A DNA stretch of 64,000 bases from JBMYRH01 sp049602155 (GTDB lineage: Bacteria; Myxococcota_A; UBA9042; PHBI01; JBMYRH01): assembly GCA_049602155.1 (NCBI GenBank), contig JBMYRH010000008.1:124001-188000 (forward strand). Reading direction: 5' to 3'. A program made the translations under genes and the position numbers. Positions 44,418 to 52,445 of this stretch are shown piece by piece. Numbering within the stretch: the first letter of the stretch is position 1; every line of letters starts with the position of its first letter. Under the pieces are notes generated by a model, which was not told the DNA's origin, did not search any database, and saw only the letters and a list, made by a program, of their open reading frames with translations.

Positions 44418-44965
44418 TGTCGGACCATGCCTCCCCCAACCAAGTGCAGGGGATCGATGCCGATCGAGCGCAGCGCGGATGACCACATGGCGTCCGCGGC
44501 TGTGTCGAACAAGAGGTTGCGAGAGAACGGAGCGCGCATCCATGAGCCCTGGTCCATCTCTTGTTCGAGCTGGCCAGGGCCCCAGCCCGCATAGCCGAGC
44601 ACCAAGTGGAAGGCGCCGTCGGGGCTTTGGCCATAGGCCTGTAGCGCCTCCTGGGAGCACGACATTGCCACACCGGGGGCGACGTGTTGACTCCCCGGAT
44701 ACATGGCCTCATCGCCGTGCAAGAGCCACCCTCGAGACGGCTCGACCGGTCCCCCGGAGAAGACGGTGGTGCTATCGTCACCAAGCCACGGGATCTCGAT
44801 CTCGGCGCAGACGTCTGCGGTCGTGAGGGTCAACGGGTGGTTGATCTTCAGTCCAAACGCGCCTTCATCCGAGTGCGCACACATCAAGATGACCGACCTC
44901 AAGAAGTTGGGGTCTTGAAGGTCCGGCATGGACACGAGTAATCCTGGGGCTATCGCGTCACTCAC
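44414..44965 (-). CDS. YqgE/AlgH family protein
   Basis: A 183-aa protein with the YqgE fold signatures: APGLLVSMPDLQDPNFLRSVILMCAH at the start (read in parts), GAFGLKINHPL, TTVFSGGPVEPSRGWLLH and LVLGYAGWGPGQLEQE. The family is widespread; AlgH is linked to gene regulation in Pseudomonas, but the molecular role is unknown. It is divergent from the PilT-like operon and coupled downstream to a Cys-rich protein. Confidence 0.88.
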   Translation of the reverse strand: MSDAIAPGLLVSMPDLQDPNFLRSVILMCAHSDEGAFGLKINHPLTLTTADVCAEIEIPWLGDDSTTVFSGGPVEPSRGWLLHGDEAMYPGSQHVAPGVAMSCSQEALQAYGQSPDGAFHLVLGYAGWGPGQLEQEMDQGSWMRAPFSRNLLFDTAADAMWSSALRSIGIDPLHLVGGGMVRH

Positions 44966-45003
44966 GCTCCCAGTATGCGACTCTCAAAGACCCGTCGCAA
45001 CCC

Positions 45004-45022
45004 AAGCCGAGGTGCCTCGGTT
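45004..45022. promoter_or_regulatory. Short palindrome in the yqgE/PilT-like divergent gap
   Basis: CCGAGG and CCTCGG, separated by two bases (45007-45020), form a 14-base dyad between the two divergent starts (44965 and 45093). This is a plausible operator position, but a six-base arm can arise by chance. Confidence 0.2.
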
Positions 45023-45092
45023 GCCCCACTGCGTTGCTTTCGCTAACGTCTTGTCATCTGCTGTGTTTTTCATCTGAACCTCTAGGAGGACA

Positions 45093-46397
45093 GTGAGACA
45101 GCTGTTTGGAAAAGTCGCAGTCGAAGAGGGCTACCTCACACCAGGCCAGCTCCAACAGTTGCTCGGCCTGTTTGGCCGACAGCAGCGTGGTTCGGGCGAC
45201 ACGGGTCGGATGGGAGATCTGGCGGTCGCGCTTGGCTTCATGACGGAGAAGCAAGTCTCGGACGTGATCGCGAAGCAGCACAGTGCCCCGACAGAACAGT
45301 CCGCCCCACCAGCGTCCAACCCAGAGCCGCTCCGGCCGCAGGCGCACCCGCCGCGGCGCGCAGGCAGTGGGGTGGTTGTCGACCTTGTGCGGTCGGCGAT
45401 CGGAGCGCGCGCGAGTGATCTCCACGTGCACGCCGGCGAGCCCCCCTTTGTCAGGCGGGCTGGGCGCCTGATCTCCGGGAGCGCGGAGTCCATCCCCCCG
45501 AAGGCTCTAGAGCCGGCGCTCCTTAAGATGCTCGATGTCGCCTCAAGAGAGCGGCTTGAGCGGTCGGGCCAAGTGGATGTCTGTGTCCCCTTTGAAGAGG
45601 GGTACAGGCTGCGCCTGAATGTATTCAAGGAGAGCGCCGGGCTTTGCGCCTCCATTCGCATCATCCCGCCGACGCTCTCTACCCTCGAGCGACTCAACTT
45701 ACCGAGCGCCGCGGCCGTCCTAACGACCTATCACCAAGGCTTGGTCCTCGTTGCGGGGCCAGCGGGGTGTGGGAAGACGACGACCTTGGCCGCATTGGTC
45801 GAGCTGATTAACGAGCAGCGGCCGCAGCACATCATCTGCCTCGAAGACCCTATCGAATATGTCTACGAGGGCAAAGTCGCGACCGTCACGCAGCGAGAGA
45901 TCGGCACACACTCTCGGTCCTATGGTGCTGCGCTGCGGGCTGCGCTGCGTGAGGACCCCGATATTATCGTCATCAGTGAACTGCGTGACCCCGAGTCGAT
46001 CTCCTTGGCGCTCACGGCCGCCGAGACGGGGCACCTCGTCATGGGCACGCTTCATACGTCCAGCGCGGTTGGGACCATCTCGCGCTTAATCGAGGCCTTC
46101 GCTGGGGATGAGGAGGCACAGGTGCGGGCGATGCTCGCAGAGTCACTGCGAGGTATCCTTTGTCAGCGCTTGGTGCCCTCAGCGAGCGGTGGTTTGGTTC
46201 CGATGGTAGAGCTTTTGGTGAACAACCGGGCGATCGCCCACTGCATTCGCGACCAAAAACTCCATCAAATCTCGTCGTTGCTTCAAGCCGGTAACTCCAG
46301 ACACACCGTCACTCGCGCAGAGTCTCTAAAGAGCTTGCTTGAGGCGGGGCTCATCACACCGAACACCCACGACGCTATGAGCGTCTCGGAGGAGTGA
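45093..46397 (+). CDS. PilT/PilB-like secretion ATPase with N-terminal extension
   Basis: GTG start with AGGAGG three bases ahead; 434 aa. The first 75 residues contain a helical segment with EEGYLTPGQLQQLLG and ALGFMTEKQVSDVI, like the N-terminal module of GspE/PilB-type proteins, followed by a Pro-rich linker. The rest is a PilT-like ATPase: DLHVHAGEPP, Walker A GPAGCGKTTT, Asp box LEDPIEYVYEGKVATVTQRE (read in parts) and ELRDPES, Walker B and GTLHTSSA. It is a hexameric motor candidate for pilus retraction. It overlaps the next gene as GTGA. Confidence 0.85.
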   Translation: MRQLFGKVAVEEGYLTPGQLQQLLGLFGRQQRGSGDTGRMGDLAVALGFMTEKQVSDVIAKQHSAPTEQSAPPASNPEPLRPQAHPPRRAGSGVVVDLVRSAIGARASDLHVHAGEPPFVRRAGRLISGSAESIPPKALEPALLKMLDVASRERLERSGQVDVCVPFEEGYRLRLNVFKESAGLCASIRIIPPTLSTLERLNLPSAAAVLTTYHQGLVLVAGPAGCGKTTTLAALVELINEQRPQHIICLEDPIEYVYEGKVATVTQREIGTHSRSYGAALRAALREDPDIIVISELRDPESISLALTAAETGHLVMGTLHTSSAVGTISRLIEAFAGDEEAQVRAMLAESLRGILCQRLVPSASGGLVPMVELLVNNRAIAHCIRDQKLHQISSLLQAGNSRHTVTRAESLKSLLEAGLITPNTHDAMSVSEE

Positions 46398-47446
46398 GCG
46401 TGGCCTTGATGCAGGACATCTTGCGGCAGTTGGTCGATCTTGGAGCCTCGGACCTTCATATGGCGACCGGGCGTCGCCCTCGCGCACGCCTTCATGGGCG
46501 CCTGCAGGACATGAGCTTTCCGGTGCTTGATGCCAAGCAAATGGAGCAATGCATGCGGTCTCTTGTCGACCGCGAGCGCTTCGACGCCTTTCGAGCGTCC
46601 GGGGATCTCGACTTTGCCTATGAGCTCGACTCAGTCGCCCGATTTCGCTGCAATTACTTAGCCACTCATGCCGGCCTCGCTGCCGTGCTGCGTGTGGTGT
46701 CTGACACGGTGATACCCCTCGACTCTTTGAACATGCCCCCCTTGCTTGAGGAGCTCACGACGCGTCGCTCGGGCTTGATCTTGGTGACGGGGCCCACGGG
46801 CTCCGGCAAGTCGACGACCTTGGCCGCGCTGATAGACGCGATCAACGCGAAGCAGCCACGGCACATCATCTTGATCGAGGATCCGATTGAGTTTGTGCAC
46901 CGTTCGAAGACGGGCTTCATCACTCAGCGTGAAGTTGGCACACACACGGAGTCCTTCTCCGCGGCCCTCCAGGGCGCCGTGAGAGAGGATCCTGACGTGA
47001 TCCTCGTCGGCGAGATGCGCGATCATGAGACGGTGTCCATGACCCTCACGGCGGCTGAGATGGGCTTCTTGGTCTTCGGGACGTTGCACACCAACGGTGC
47101 TGGTAAGACGATCGATCGCCTCGTGGACATCTTCCCGGAGGAGCGCCAAGGGCTCGTGCGCAATCAGCTCGCGAACTCCCTTGTCGCGATCATCAGTCAG
47201 CTTCTTTTGCCGAACATCGATGGGAGAGGACGCGTCGCCGCCTGCGAAACGCTTGTCGCGACTCCGGCGTTCCGCAAGTTGGTGCGCGAGGGGAACAATC
47301 ACCTCGTCGCCAGCTATATGCAGCAGCACCGAGCACAGGGCTGCGTGTCGATGGATGACGCGATTGTCCAGCGGGTCAATGCCGGGTTGGTTGGCCGTGA
47401 CGATGCGCTGCATTACCTGCGGGATCCAGGGGCTCTGTCATCGTGA
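46394..47446 (+). CDS. pilT: Type IV pilus twitching motility ATPase PilT
   Basis: A 350-aa retraction ATPase: GASDLHMATGRRPRARLHG at the start, Walker A GPTGSGKST, LIEDPIEFVH, TQREVGTHTESF, GEMRDHETVSM, the His box GTLHTNGAGKTIDR, and the AIISQLLLP region. All catalytic motifs are kept. Its GTG start overlaps the upstream PilT-like gene and its stop overlaps the lipoprotein gene, so the three are probably translated together. Pilin and PilB/PilC genes are not in the window. Confidence 0.92.
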   Translation: MSVALMQDILRQLVDLGASDLHMATGRRPRARLHGRLQDMSFPVLDAKQMEQCMRSLVDRERFDAFRASGDLDFAYELDSVARFRCNYLATHAGLAAVLRVVSDTVIPLDSLNMPPLLEELTTRRSGLILVTGPTGSGKSTTLAALIDAINAKQPRHIILIEDPIEFVHRSKTGFITQREVGTHTESFSAALQGAVREDPDVILVGEMRDHETVSMTLTAAEMGFLVFGTLHTNGAGKTIDRLVDIFPEERQGLVRNQLANSLVAIISQLLLPNIDGRGRVAACETLVATPAFRKLVREGNNHLVASYMQQHRAQGCVSMDDAIVQRVNAGLVGRDDALHYLRDPGALSS

Positions 47447-48579
47447 GAGGGGCCACGCTCTTTCTTTCATGCACCCTGCTCTTCGGGTCGGGTTGCGCCG
47501 GGTCACTATCGGCTCAGAGCGGTGAGGCCGACTTCATGCCGGCTCGCTCGGAACTCGTGCAGCACCTTTACATCTACCAAGCGGCAGAGAGCGTTGAGGC
47601 GCGCGGGGCTGCGCTCGCCGAGGCCTGGCGTCATGCTGGTGCGTTACGAGATGATGCGATCCTGAGGAGATTGCTCCAGGAACTCCCCGATGTACCAGGG
47701 GCGTTGACAGCAGCGCACCTCTTTGAGGTGGCTGTCCGGGAGGCGTCCGCGCCAGAGGGGAGCGCAGCGGCGCTTTCCACGCTAGATAAGATAGATACCT
47801 CAACAGACGAGGCGACACGCTGGACAGCTGCACGTGGCGAGCTCCTGCGTGCGTCGCTCCTGCCCCCATCCCAAGAGCAGCAGGCGTTGGTCGCGCTGAG
47901 GCGCGTCGGCCGCCTGAACCCCGTCGGGGCGTTGGGTCGCGCTCAGATGGCCCAAGCCTGGTTGCTTGAGGGCTCCATCGAGCATCGCTCGGGGAGATAT
48001 AAAGAGGCGATAGCGGCCTACTTGAAGGTCCCTCAGAGTTCTGGGCTCTGGCGGGATGCTCGGCTGGGGATGGCCTGGAGCCAGCTGCGTATCGCGCAAT
48101 CAGACCGCGCTCTCGCGAGCCTGGCGCTCTTGCCGGGTGGGCTTACGGGCGAGCCGGAGCGCGCGCTGGTGGCAGCGATGGCGGCTGGCACCCTGGGTAA
48201 AGTCGATGCAGCGCGGGCCGTAGTCGACGAGGCGCGTCTGCGCGCGAAGGCGTGGCTTAAGGATGATGTCGAGCCAGCAGCGCTCCTCTCAGCGGCGCTC
48301 CCGATTGGACGCTCCGTACGACTTCGAGAGACCGCTGAGGGGCTCTTCGTGCGCTTGTCTGCGCACCCTGCCGTGCGCCTCTATGCCGCCGAGCTGCGTG
48401 ATGCGCGGTCTCTTCAAGAGACGACCCCAGGTGACCCTGCCATTGCTGCTTACGTCGCGCAGTTGGAGTCGGGATGGCCAGCTTTGGTCGAGCGTTTGGT
48501 GTCTCGGGAGCGCGCGCGGGTCGGTCACGGCTTGGCTGGCTTAGATGCCTTGGAGCCTCAGCTGAGAGCAGGCGACTAG
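47443..48579 (+). CDS. TPR-like helical lipoprotein
   Basis: GTG start overlapping pilT (GTGA). The 378-aa product carries a lipoprotein signal with lipobox FGSGC (Cys18), then an all-helical Ala/Leu/Arg-rich region with several TPR-like pairs, e.g. GSIEHRSGRYKEAIAAYLK and LRIAQSDRALASLALL. It may be an envelope-anchored scaffold that works with the pilus motors, but this rests on gene order only. Its TAG and the stop of the convergent SerA-like gene share the palindrome CTAG. Confidence 0.7.
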   Translation: MRGATLFLSCTLLFGSGCAGSLSAQSGEADFMPARSELVQHLYIYQAAESVEARGAALAEAWRHAGALRDDAILRRLLQELPDVPGALTAAHLFEVAVREASAPEGSAAALSTLDKIDTSTDEATRWTAARGELLRASLLPPSQEQQALVALRRVGRLNPVGALGRAQMAQAWLLEGSIEHRSGRYKEAIAAYLKVPQSSGLWRDARLGMAWSQLRIAQSDRALASLALLPGGLTGEPERALVAAMAAGTLGKVDAARAVVDEARLRAKAWLKDDVEPAALLSAALPIGRSVRLRETAEGLFVRLSAHPAVRLYAAELRDARSLQETTPGDPAIAAYVAQLESGWPALVERLVSRERARVGHGLAGLDALEPQLRAGD

Positions 48580-49745
48580 TGCTCGACGAGGTCGACACGG
48601 CGAATCGTCTCGTGACGACGGATTCGCGTCAGTGTGTCAGGGCAGGGGACACGCTCTAGGCGGAGATGCAGGCACGCCGAATGAGACGGCTCAAAGACCA
48701 CGTTGTCGATGTCTAGGACTTGGATCCCCTCTTCCTTCAGCTCTTCGAAGATCGAGACAAGCGCATCCGTTTTGTGGTGGTGCCGCACGATCAGTGTCGC
48801 TGCTGCGGGCCCCTCGAACGCGACGTTTGCGCTGTGAGCGACTCGGCCATGTAAGAGGAACCCATGGACGATCAAGACCGCTTCGTGGGCGAGTTCTTCC
48901 CAGGCCTCGGCAGTGTCCGGGGCCTCACCATGACTGACACGGACGGTCTTCTTCTTTGCCAGTCTGCTGAGGATTGCTTCGTCGTCTCCACTGAGGCTGG
49001 TCGTGGGCGCGTCAATCCCAAGGCGCAGCTTCTTCTTAGTGACTGCTTTCTCTACTGCGGTGAGATCGAGTGGTTCGCAGCCCTCTACTGAGACCAAGAC
49101 CTGGCCGTCCTCCAGGGCTGCGAGGAGCTCATCACTGACGACGGGGAGCACGCCATCGAGGTCTGCATGGAGCGAGATGAAGTCACAACGCTCGAACATC
49201 TCTTTGGGGTCGTCACAGTCTTGGACTCCGGCTTCTGCCGCGAGCGCTCCCGTGAGGTTGTCCGTGTAGACCCTGACGGACATGCCCATGGCCGACGTCA
49301 CTGCGCTGAGGTGCGCGGCAGTTGCGCTATAGCCATACAGGCCGAGGCTCCTGCCCCACAGCCCGAGGGCAGGGGGGCCATCCGCGCGAGCACCGCGGTG
49401 CTCTGCGTGGCGGTCCAACTCGATGAGGAGGCCCAGTGCGAACTCCGCGCGGGCACGGGCATCGTAGTCAGGGCAGTCTGCGACAAAGACTGCCTGTTCA
49501 CTCGCTGCGTCGACATCGATCGTGCTGACACCGATCCCGGCTCGGACGATGAGGAGCAAGTCAGTGCCCGCCTCAATCACACGTCGCGTGACTCGCGTGT
49601 CTCTGACGATCAGGATCTCATGGCCCAATATGGCTTGCGGCAGTGTGTCTACCGTAAGCCCCGGCGACTCGGTCACCCTCAGCCCCAACGCTTCGAAACC
49701 ATCCCTCGCCTCTGGGGAGAGGTGGTCGGCGATAAGCACATTCAA
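48576..49745 (-). CDS. SerA-like (phosphoglycerate dehydrogenase fold) probable pseudoenzyme with ACT-like domain
   Basis: A TTG start at 49745 with AGGGGG just upstream gives 389 aa; an ATG at 49790 is possible. The fold follows 3-phosphoglycerate dehydrogenase (RAGIGV, LWGRSLGLYG, CDFISLHA), but key residues have changed. The GxGxxG loop is G-Y-S-A-T-A (138-143). The catalytic Arg of the ARG motif is Glu221, and the catalytic Glu region (244-252) has none in place. His272 may survive in SHGEAPD. The last 85 residues look like an ACT domain (TLIVRHHHKTDALVSIFEEL). It is probably not an active dehydrogenase; a regulatory role is inference. It follows the act and inositol-phosphatase genes. 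Confidence 0.7.
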   Translation of the reverse strand: MNVLIADHLSPEARDGFEALGLRVTESPGLTVDTLPQAILGHEILIVRDTRVTRRVIEAGTDLLLIVRAGIGVSTIDVDAASEQAVFVADCPDYDARARAEFALGLLIELDRHAEHRGARADGPPALGLWGRSLGLYGYSATAAHLSAVTSAMGMSVRVYTDNLTGALAAEAGVQDCDDPKEMFERCDFISLHADLDGVLPVVSDELLAALEDGQVLVSVEGCEPLDLTAVEKAVTKKKLRLGIDAPTTSLSGDDEAILSRLAKKKTVRVSHGEAPDTAEAWEELAHEAVLIVHGFLLHGRVAHSANVAFEGPAAATLIVRHHHKTDALVSIFEELKEEGIQVLDIDNVVFEPSHSACLHLRLERVPCPDTLTRIRRHETIRRVDLVEH

Positions 49746-49832
49746 TGCAGCCCCCTGATGCCTTTCGTGACGCAGAGTAACAATCCACACAGCTCGAAGA
49801 AATAGAGGCCGTTGGGATGGTGCACTGTGCGG

Positions 49833-50654
49833 CTATTCGTCGGCGGCTTGGTCGACCAGAATACGCTGTGCTGCTTGGCAGGCTTCAGCGTGGCGATGAC
49901 CGTTTGAGACCAAGAAAGGACCGCCGTGGATGGGGATCGTCGTGCTCATCGAAAAGGAGAGGGGGGAGCCGTCTAGGTGGGTCCATACCCCACCGGCCTC
50001 CTCGAGGATGACAAGAGGGCCGCAGCTGTCCCAGTACTTCACAGGGTGTGAGCTGACGTAGATGTCTGCATTCTGGCGGACAAGGGCGCCCACCTTACTC
50101 CCGACAGAGCGCATCACGACTTCGCGTGAGACCCCCAAGTGCGCCCTCAGTGCCGTACGCTTGTCCTGTGCCAGGCTTGAAGAGGCCACCATCGTCATGA
50201 GTGAGAAGTCGTCACGGGGCGAGACTCGAACAAGGCGCTCGACGCCCCCTTCCCGCAACGTGGCGCCGTGCCCTCGAGTGGCAAAGTAGAGGCGCCCGTG
50301 ACGTGGCTCGTAGACGACCCCAAGGACCGGAGCCTCGTCTACGACAAGGCCAATCTGGACTGCATAGCCTTCGACGTCGTTGATGAAACCACGTGTGCCA
50401 TCCAGCGGGTCGATGATCCAGGTTCGACACGAACCACCGACGTGGTTCTCGGACTCCTCGGAGAGCAAGCTGTCTTCGGGGAAGGCCTCAAGGAGGCCGC
50501 GACGCAGGATACGGTCAGATGCCAGGTCAGCCTCGGTGACTGGCGTCCGATCAGACTTAGACTCTTCCTTGAAGCCCGCAGCACGGATCCCCTCGATAGC
50601 TGCGCCGGCCTCTTGGGCCAAGACGCAAGCCACTCGGAGTTCTCTGTCGAGCAT
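49833..50654 (-). CDS. Inositol monophosphatase-family enzyme (CysQ/IMPase type)
   Basis: A 273-aa Mg-dependent phosphatase. Metal-binding motifs are complete: SEES near residue 66, WIIDPLDGTRGFIN near 78-91, and WDSCGPLVILEEAGG near 208-222. The early DRTPVTEADLASD segment is also conserved. The family dephosphorylates inositol phosphates, PAP or histidinol phosphate; the DGTRGF variant resembles CysQ/HAL2 proteins, suggesting 3'-phosphoadenosine-5'-phosphate, but this is not proven. It starts seven bases after actF. Confidence 0.8.
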   Translation of the reverse strand: MLDRELRVACVLAQEAGAAIEGIRAAGFKEESKSDRTPVTEADLASDRILRRGLLEAFPEDSLLSEESENHVGGSCRTWIIDPLDGTRGFINDVEGYAVQIGLVVDEAPVLGVVYEPRHGRLYFATRGHGATLREGGVERLVRVSPRDDFSLMTMVASSSLAQDKRTALRAHLGVSREVVMRSVGSKVGALVRQNADIYVSSHPVKYWDSCGPLVILEEAGGVWTHLDGSPLSFSMSTTIPIHGGPFLVSNGHRHAEACQAAQRILVDQAADE

Positions 50655-50661
50655 CTCGGAC

Positions 50662-51906
50662 CTAGAAGTTCTCGAAGGCGAGGCTCTCCTGAATCCGCGG
50701 GTCTTTCACCGGGATGAGGGGGGCAGCCATCACGTTCTTTAGGATGACACCCATTACGATGCCGCCGATTCCGATGAACGCTGTGATGTCCATGATGGAG
50801 AACGGCGCGTCGTAGCTGCCGTGGTGGTGCGTCAGGACCGGCTGAATAAGCCAGTACATGTCCAGCCATTGCATGCAAAGCATCCAGGTCGCACCGACCA
50901 TCAACGCCTTACGGCTGCGCTTGATGTGGCGAGACATCATCGCGAAGAAGGGCAGGGCGAAGTGACCGATGGCTAAGACGCAAGAGACGATGAACCACGT
51001 CCCCTTGAGGCGGTAGCCGTACCACATGGTCTCCTCAGGGATGTTTGCGTACCAGATCAGCATGTACTGACTGAAGCCGACATACGCCCAGAAGATCATG
51101 AAGGCCCAGACGTATTTCCCCAGGTCGTGGTAGTGCTCAACGGTGACGATTTTGTTCAGCATGCCGTGCTTCTGAAGCCACATGCACATCAGAGCCAAGA
51201 CCGCGTTCACGCTCATGAACGCTCCGGCGAAGTAGTAGACCCCAAAGATGGTCGAGTACCAGTGAGGGTCTAAGGACATCATCCAGTCGATCGATGCGAT
51301 CGTGAGGGTCAACGCGAACGCCATGGCGCCGAGTGGGCCCCACCACTGCACCTCACGGGTCATCTCGGGCTGCGCCGAGGTGTCTTGGCTGATGGACTTG
51401 GCGCGGTAGAAACGCACCATGACGAACCAAAGACCAAAGCAGACCGCAGCGCGAATTATGAACGCGGTCGTGTTCAGGTAGCCAGACTTGTGCTCGACGA
51501 TCGCGTCACCTGGGGCGTGAGTCCAGTGGAAGAGCCACGTCTCCTGGTCGCCGTGGGCACCGGGCACGAAGAGCCCGACCAGAATAGGAATGAAGAGTAG
51601 GCCGAGCACGGGCAGGCCCGTCATCAAGTGCTCTGCAAGCCGGCGCACGACGACTGACCAACCTGCGCGGACCGTGTGGTGGATCACCACGAAGCCCAGG
51701 GCGCCCAGCGAGATGGACAGCCAGAACATGAACGCGGTCAGGTAAGAGAAGTAGAAGTGACCGAGGTCCATGGCACCCAAGCCGAAGGTGGCCAAGAGGC
51801 CGACTGCACCGAGCCCAAGGGCGATTCGTGGCGCCCCCATGAGCTTGTGACCTTCGGGGATAATGACATCGGCGTCGTTGATCTCGATTTGGTGAGCGTG
51901 AGCCAC
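50662..51906 (-). CDS. actF: Alternative complex III subunit ActF (NrfD-like membrane protein)
   Basis: A 414-aa polytopic protein with about ten hydrophobic segments, resembling ActF. Typical stretches are GHFYFSYLTAFMFWLSISLGALGF near the start (read in parts), SIDWMMSLDPHWYSTIFGVYYFAG, FWAYVGFSQYMLIWYANIPEE and the SRHIKRSRKAL loop. In ACIII complexes ActF pairs with ActC in the membrane to carry electrons from quinol. The gene lies two bases after actD; no actE intervenes. Confidence 0.85.
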   Translation of the reverse strand: MAHAHQIEINDADVIIPEGHKLMGAPRIALGLGAVGLLATFGLGAMDLGHFYFSYLTAFMFWLSISLGALGFVVIHHTVRAGWSVVVRRLAEHLMTGLPVLGLLFIPILVGLFVPGAHGDQETWLFHWTHAPGDAIVEHKSGYLNTTAFIIRAAVCFGLWFVMVRFYRAKSISQDTSAQPEMTREVQWWGPLGAMAFALTLTIASIDWMMSLDPHWYSTIFGVYYFAGAFMSVNAVLALMCMWLQKHGMLNKIVTVEHYHDLGKYVWAFMIFWAYVGFSQYMLIWYANIPEETMWYGYRLKGTWFIVSCVLAIGHFALPFFAMMSRHIKRSRKALMVGATWMLCMQWLDMYWLIQPVLTHHHGSYDAPFSIMDITAFIGIGGIVMGVILKNVMAAPLIPVKDPRIQESLAFENF

Positions 51907-51908
51907 GG

Positions 51909-52445
51909 TTAGACCTCCAGCGATTCGACGTGGGTCGCGCCGGCGTTCTCGAGGAGCTGCTTCGTTCCCTCGGTATCAAAACGAGGGTCCGCAGCTTCGA
52001 TCGAGATGAAGAACTTATCGTCGGTCACCCGTAAGAAGCGCTCTGAGCCAAAGACAGGGTGATAGAGCGTGGGGAGCCCGTTGATGATGAACATGCCGAA
52101 CACCGCACCAAACGAGGCGAAGAGAATCCCGCACTCGAAGGTCACGGGCATGAAGGCCTGCCATGCAAAGTAAGGCTTGCCGCTGATGACGAGCTCGTAC
52201 GCCTCGGTGTGGACCCATGTCTGAAGCATGAATCCACCGATGGCGCCTGTGATCCCCATGACCAAAACGATCCAGGGGAGGAAAGAGCGGCCGACGCCCA
52301 TGGCGTTCTCAAGCCCGTGGACAGGGAAAGGGGAGTGTGCGTCCCACTTCGTGAACCCCTCGTCTCGTACAGCTTCACAGGCGTGGTAAAGCGCCGCGGC
52401 TGTATCGAACTCAGCGAGGAGACCGTAGTTTGATTTCTCAGGCAT
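51909..52445 (-). CDS. actD: Alternative complex III subunit ActD (DUF3341)
   Basis: A 178-aa protein of the DUF3341 family: YGLLAEFDTAAALYHACEAVRDEG, followed by two membrane helices (about 56-75 and 100-122) and the FFISIEAADPRFD end. ActD anchors ActB-side subunits to the membrane in Rhodothermus-type ACIII. Its ATG overlaps the end of actC by eight bases (ATGCCTGA). Confidence 0.88.
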   Translation of the reverse strand: MPEKSNYGLLAEFDTAAALYHACEAVRDEGFTKWDAHSPFPVHGLENAMGVGRSFLPWIVLVMGITGAIGGFMLQTWVHTEAYELVISGKPYFAWQAFMPVTFECGILFASFGAVFGMFIINGLPTLYHPVFGSERFLRVTDDKFFISIEAADPRFDTEGTKQLLENAGATHVESLEV

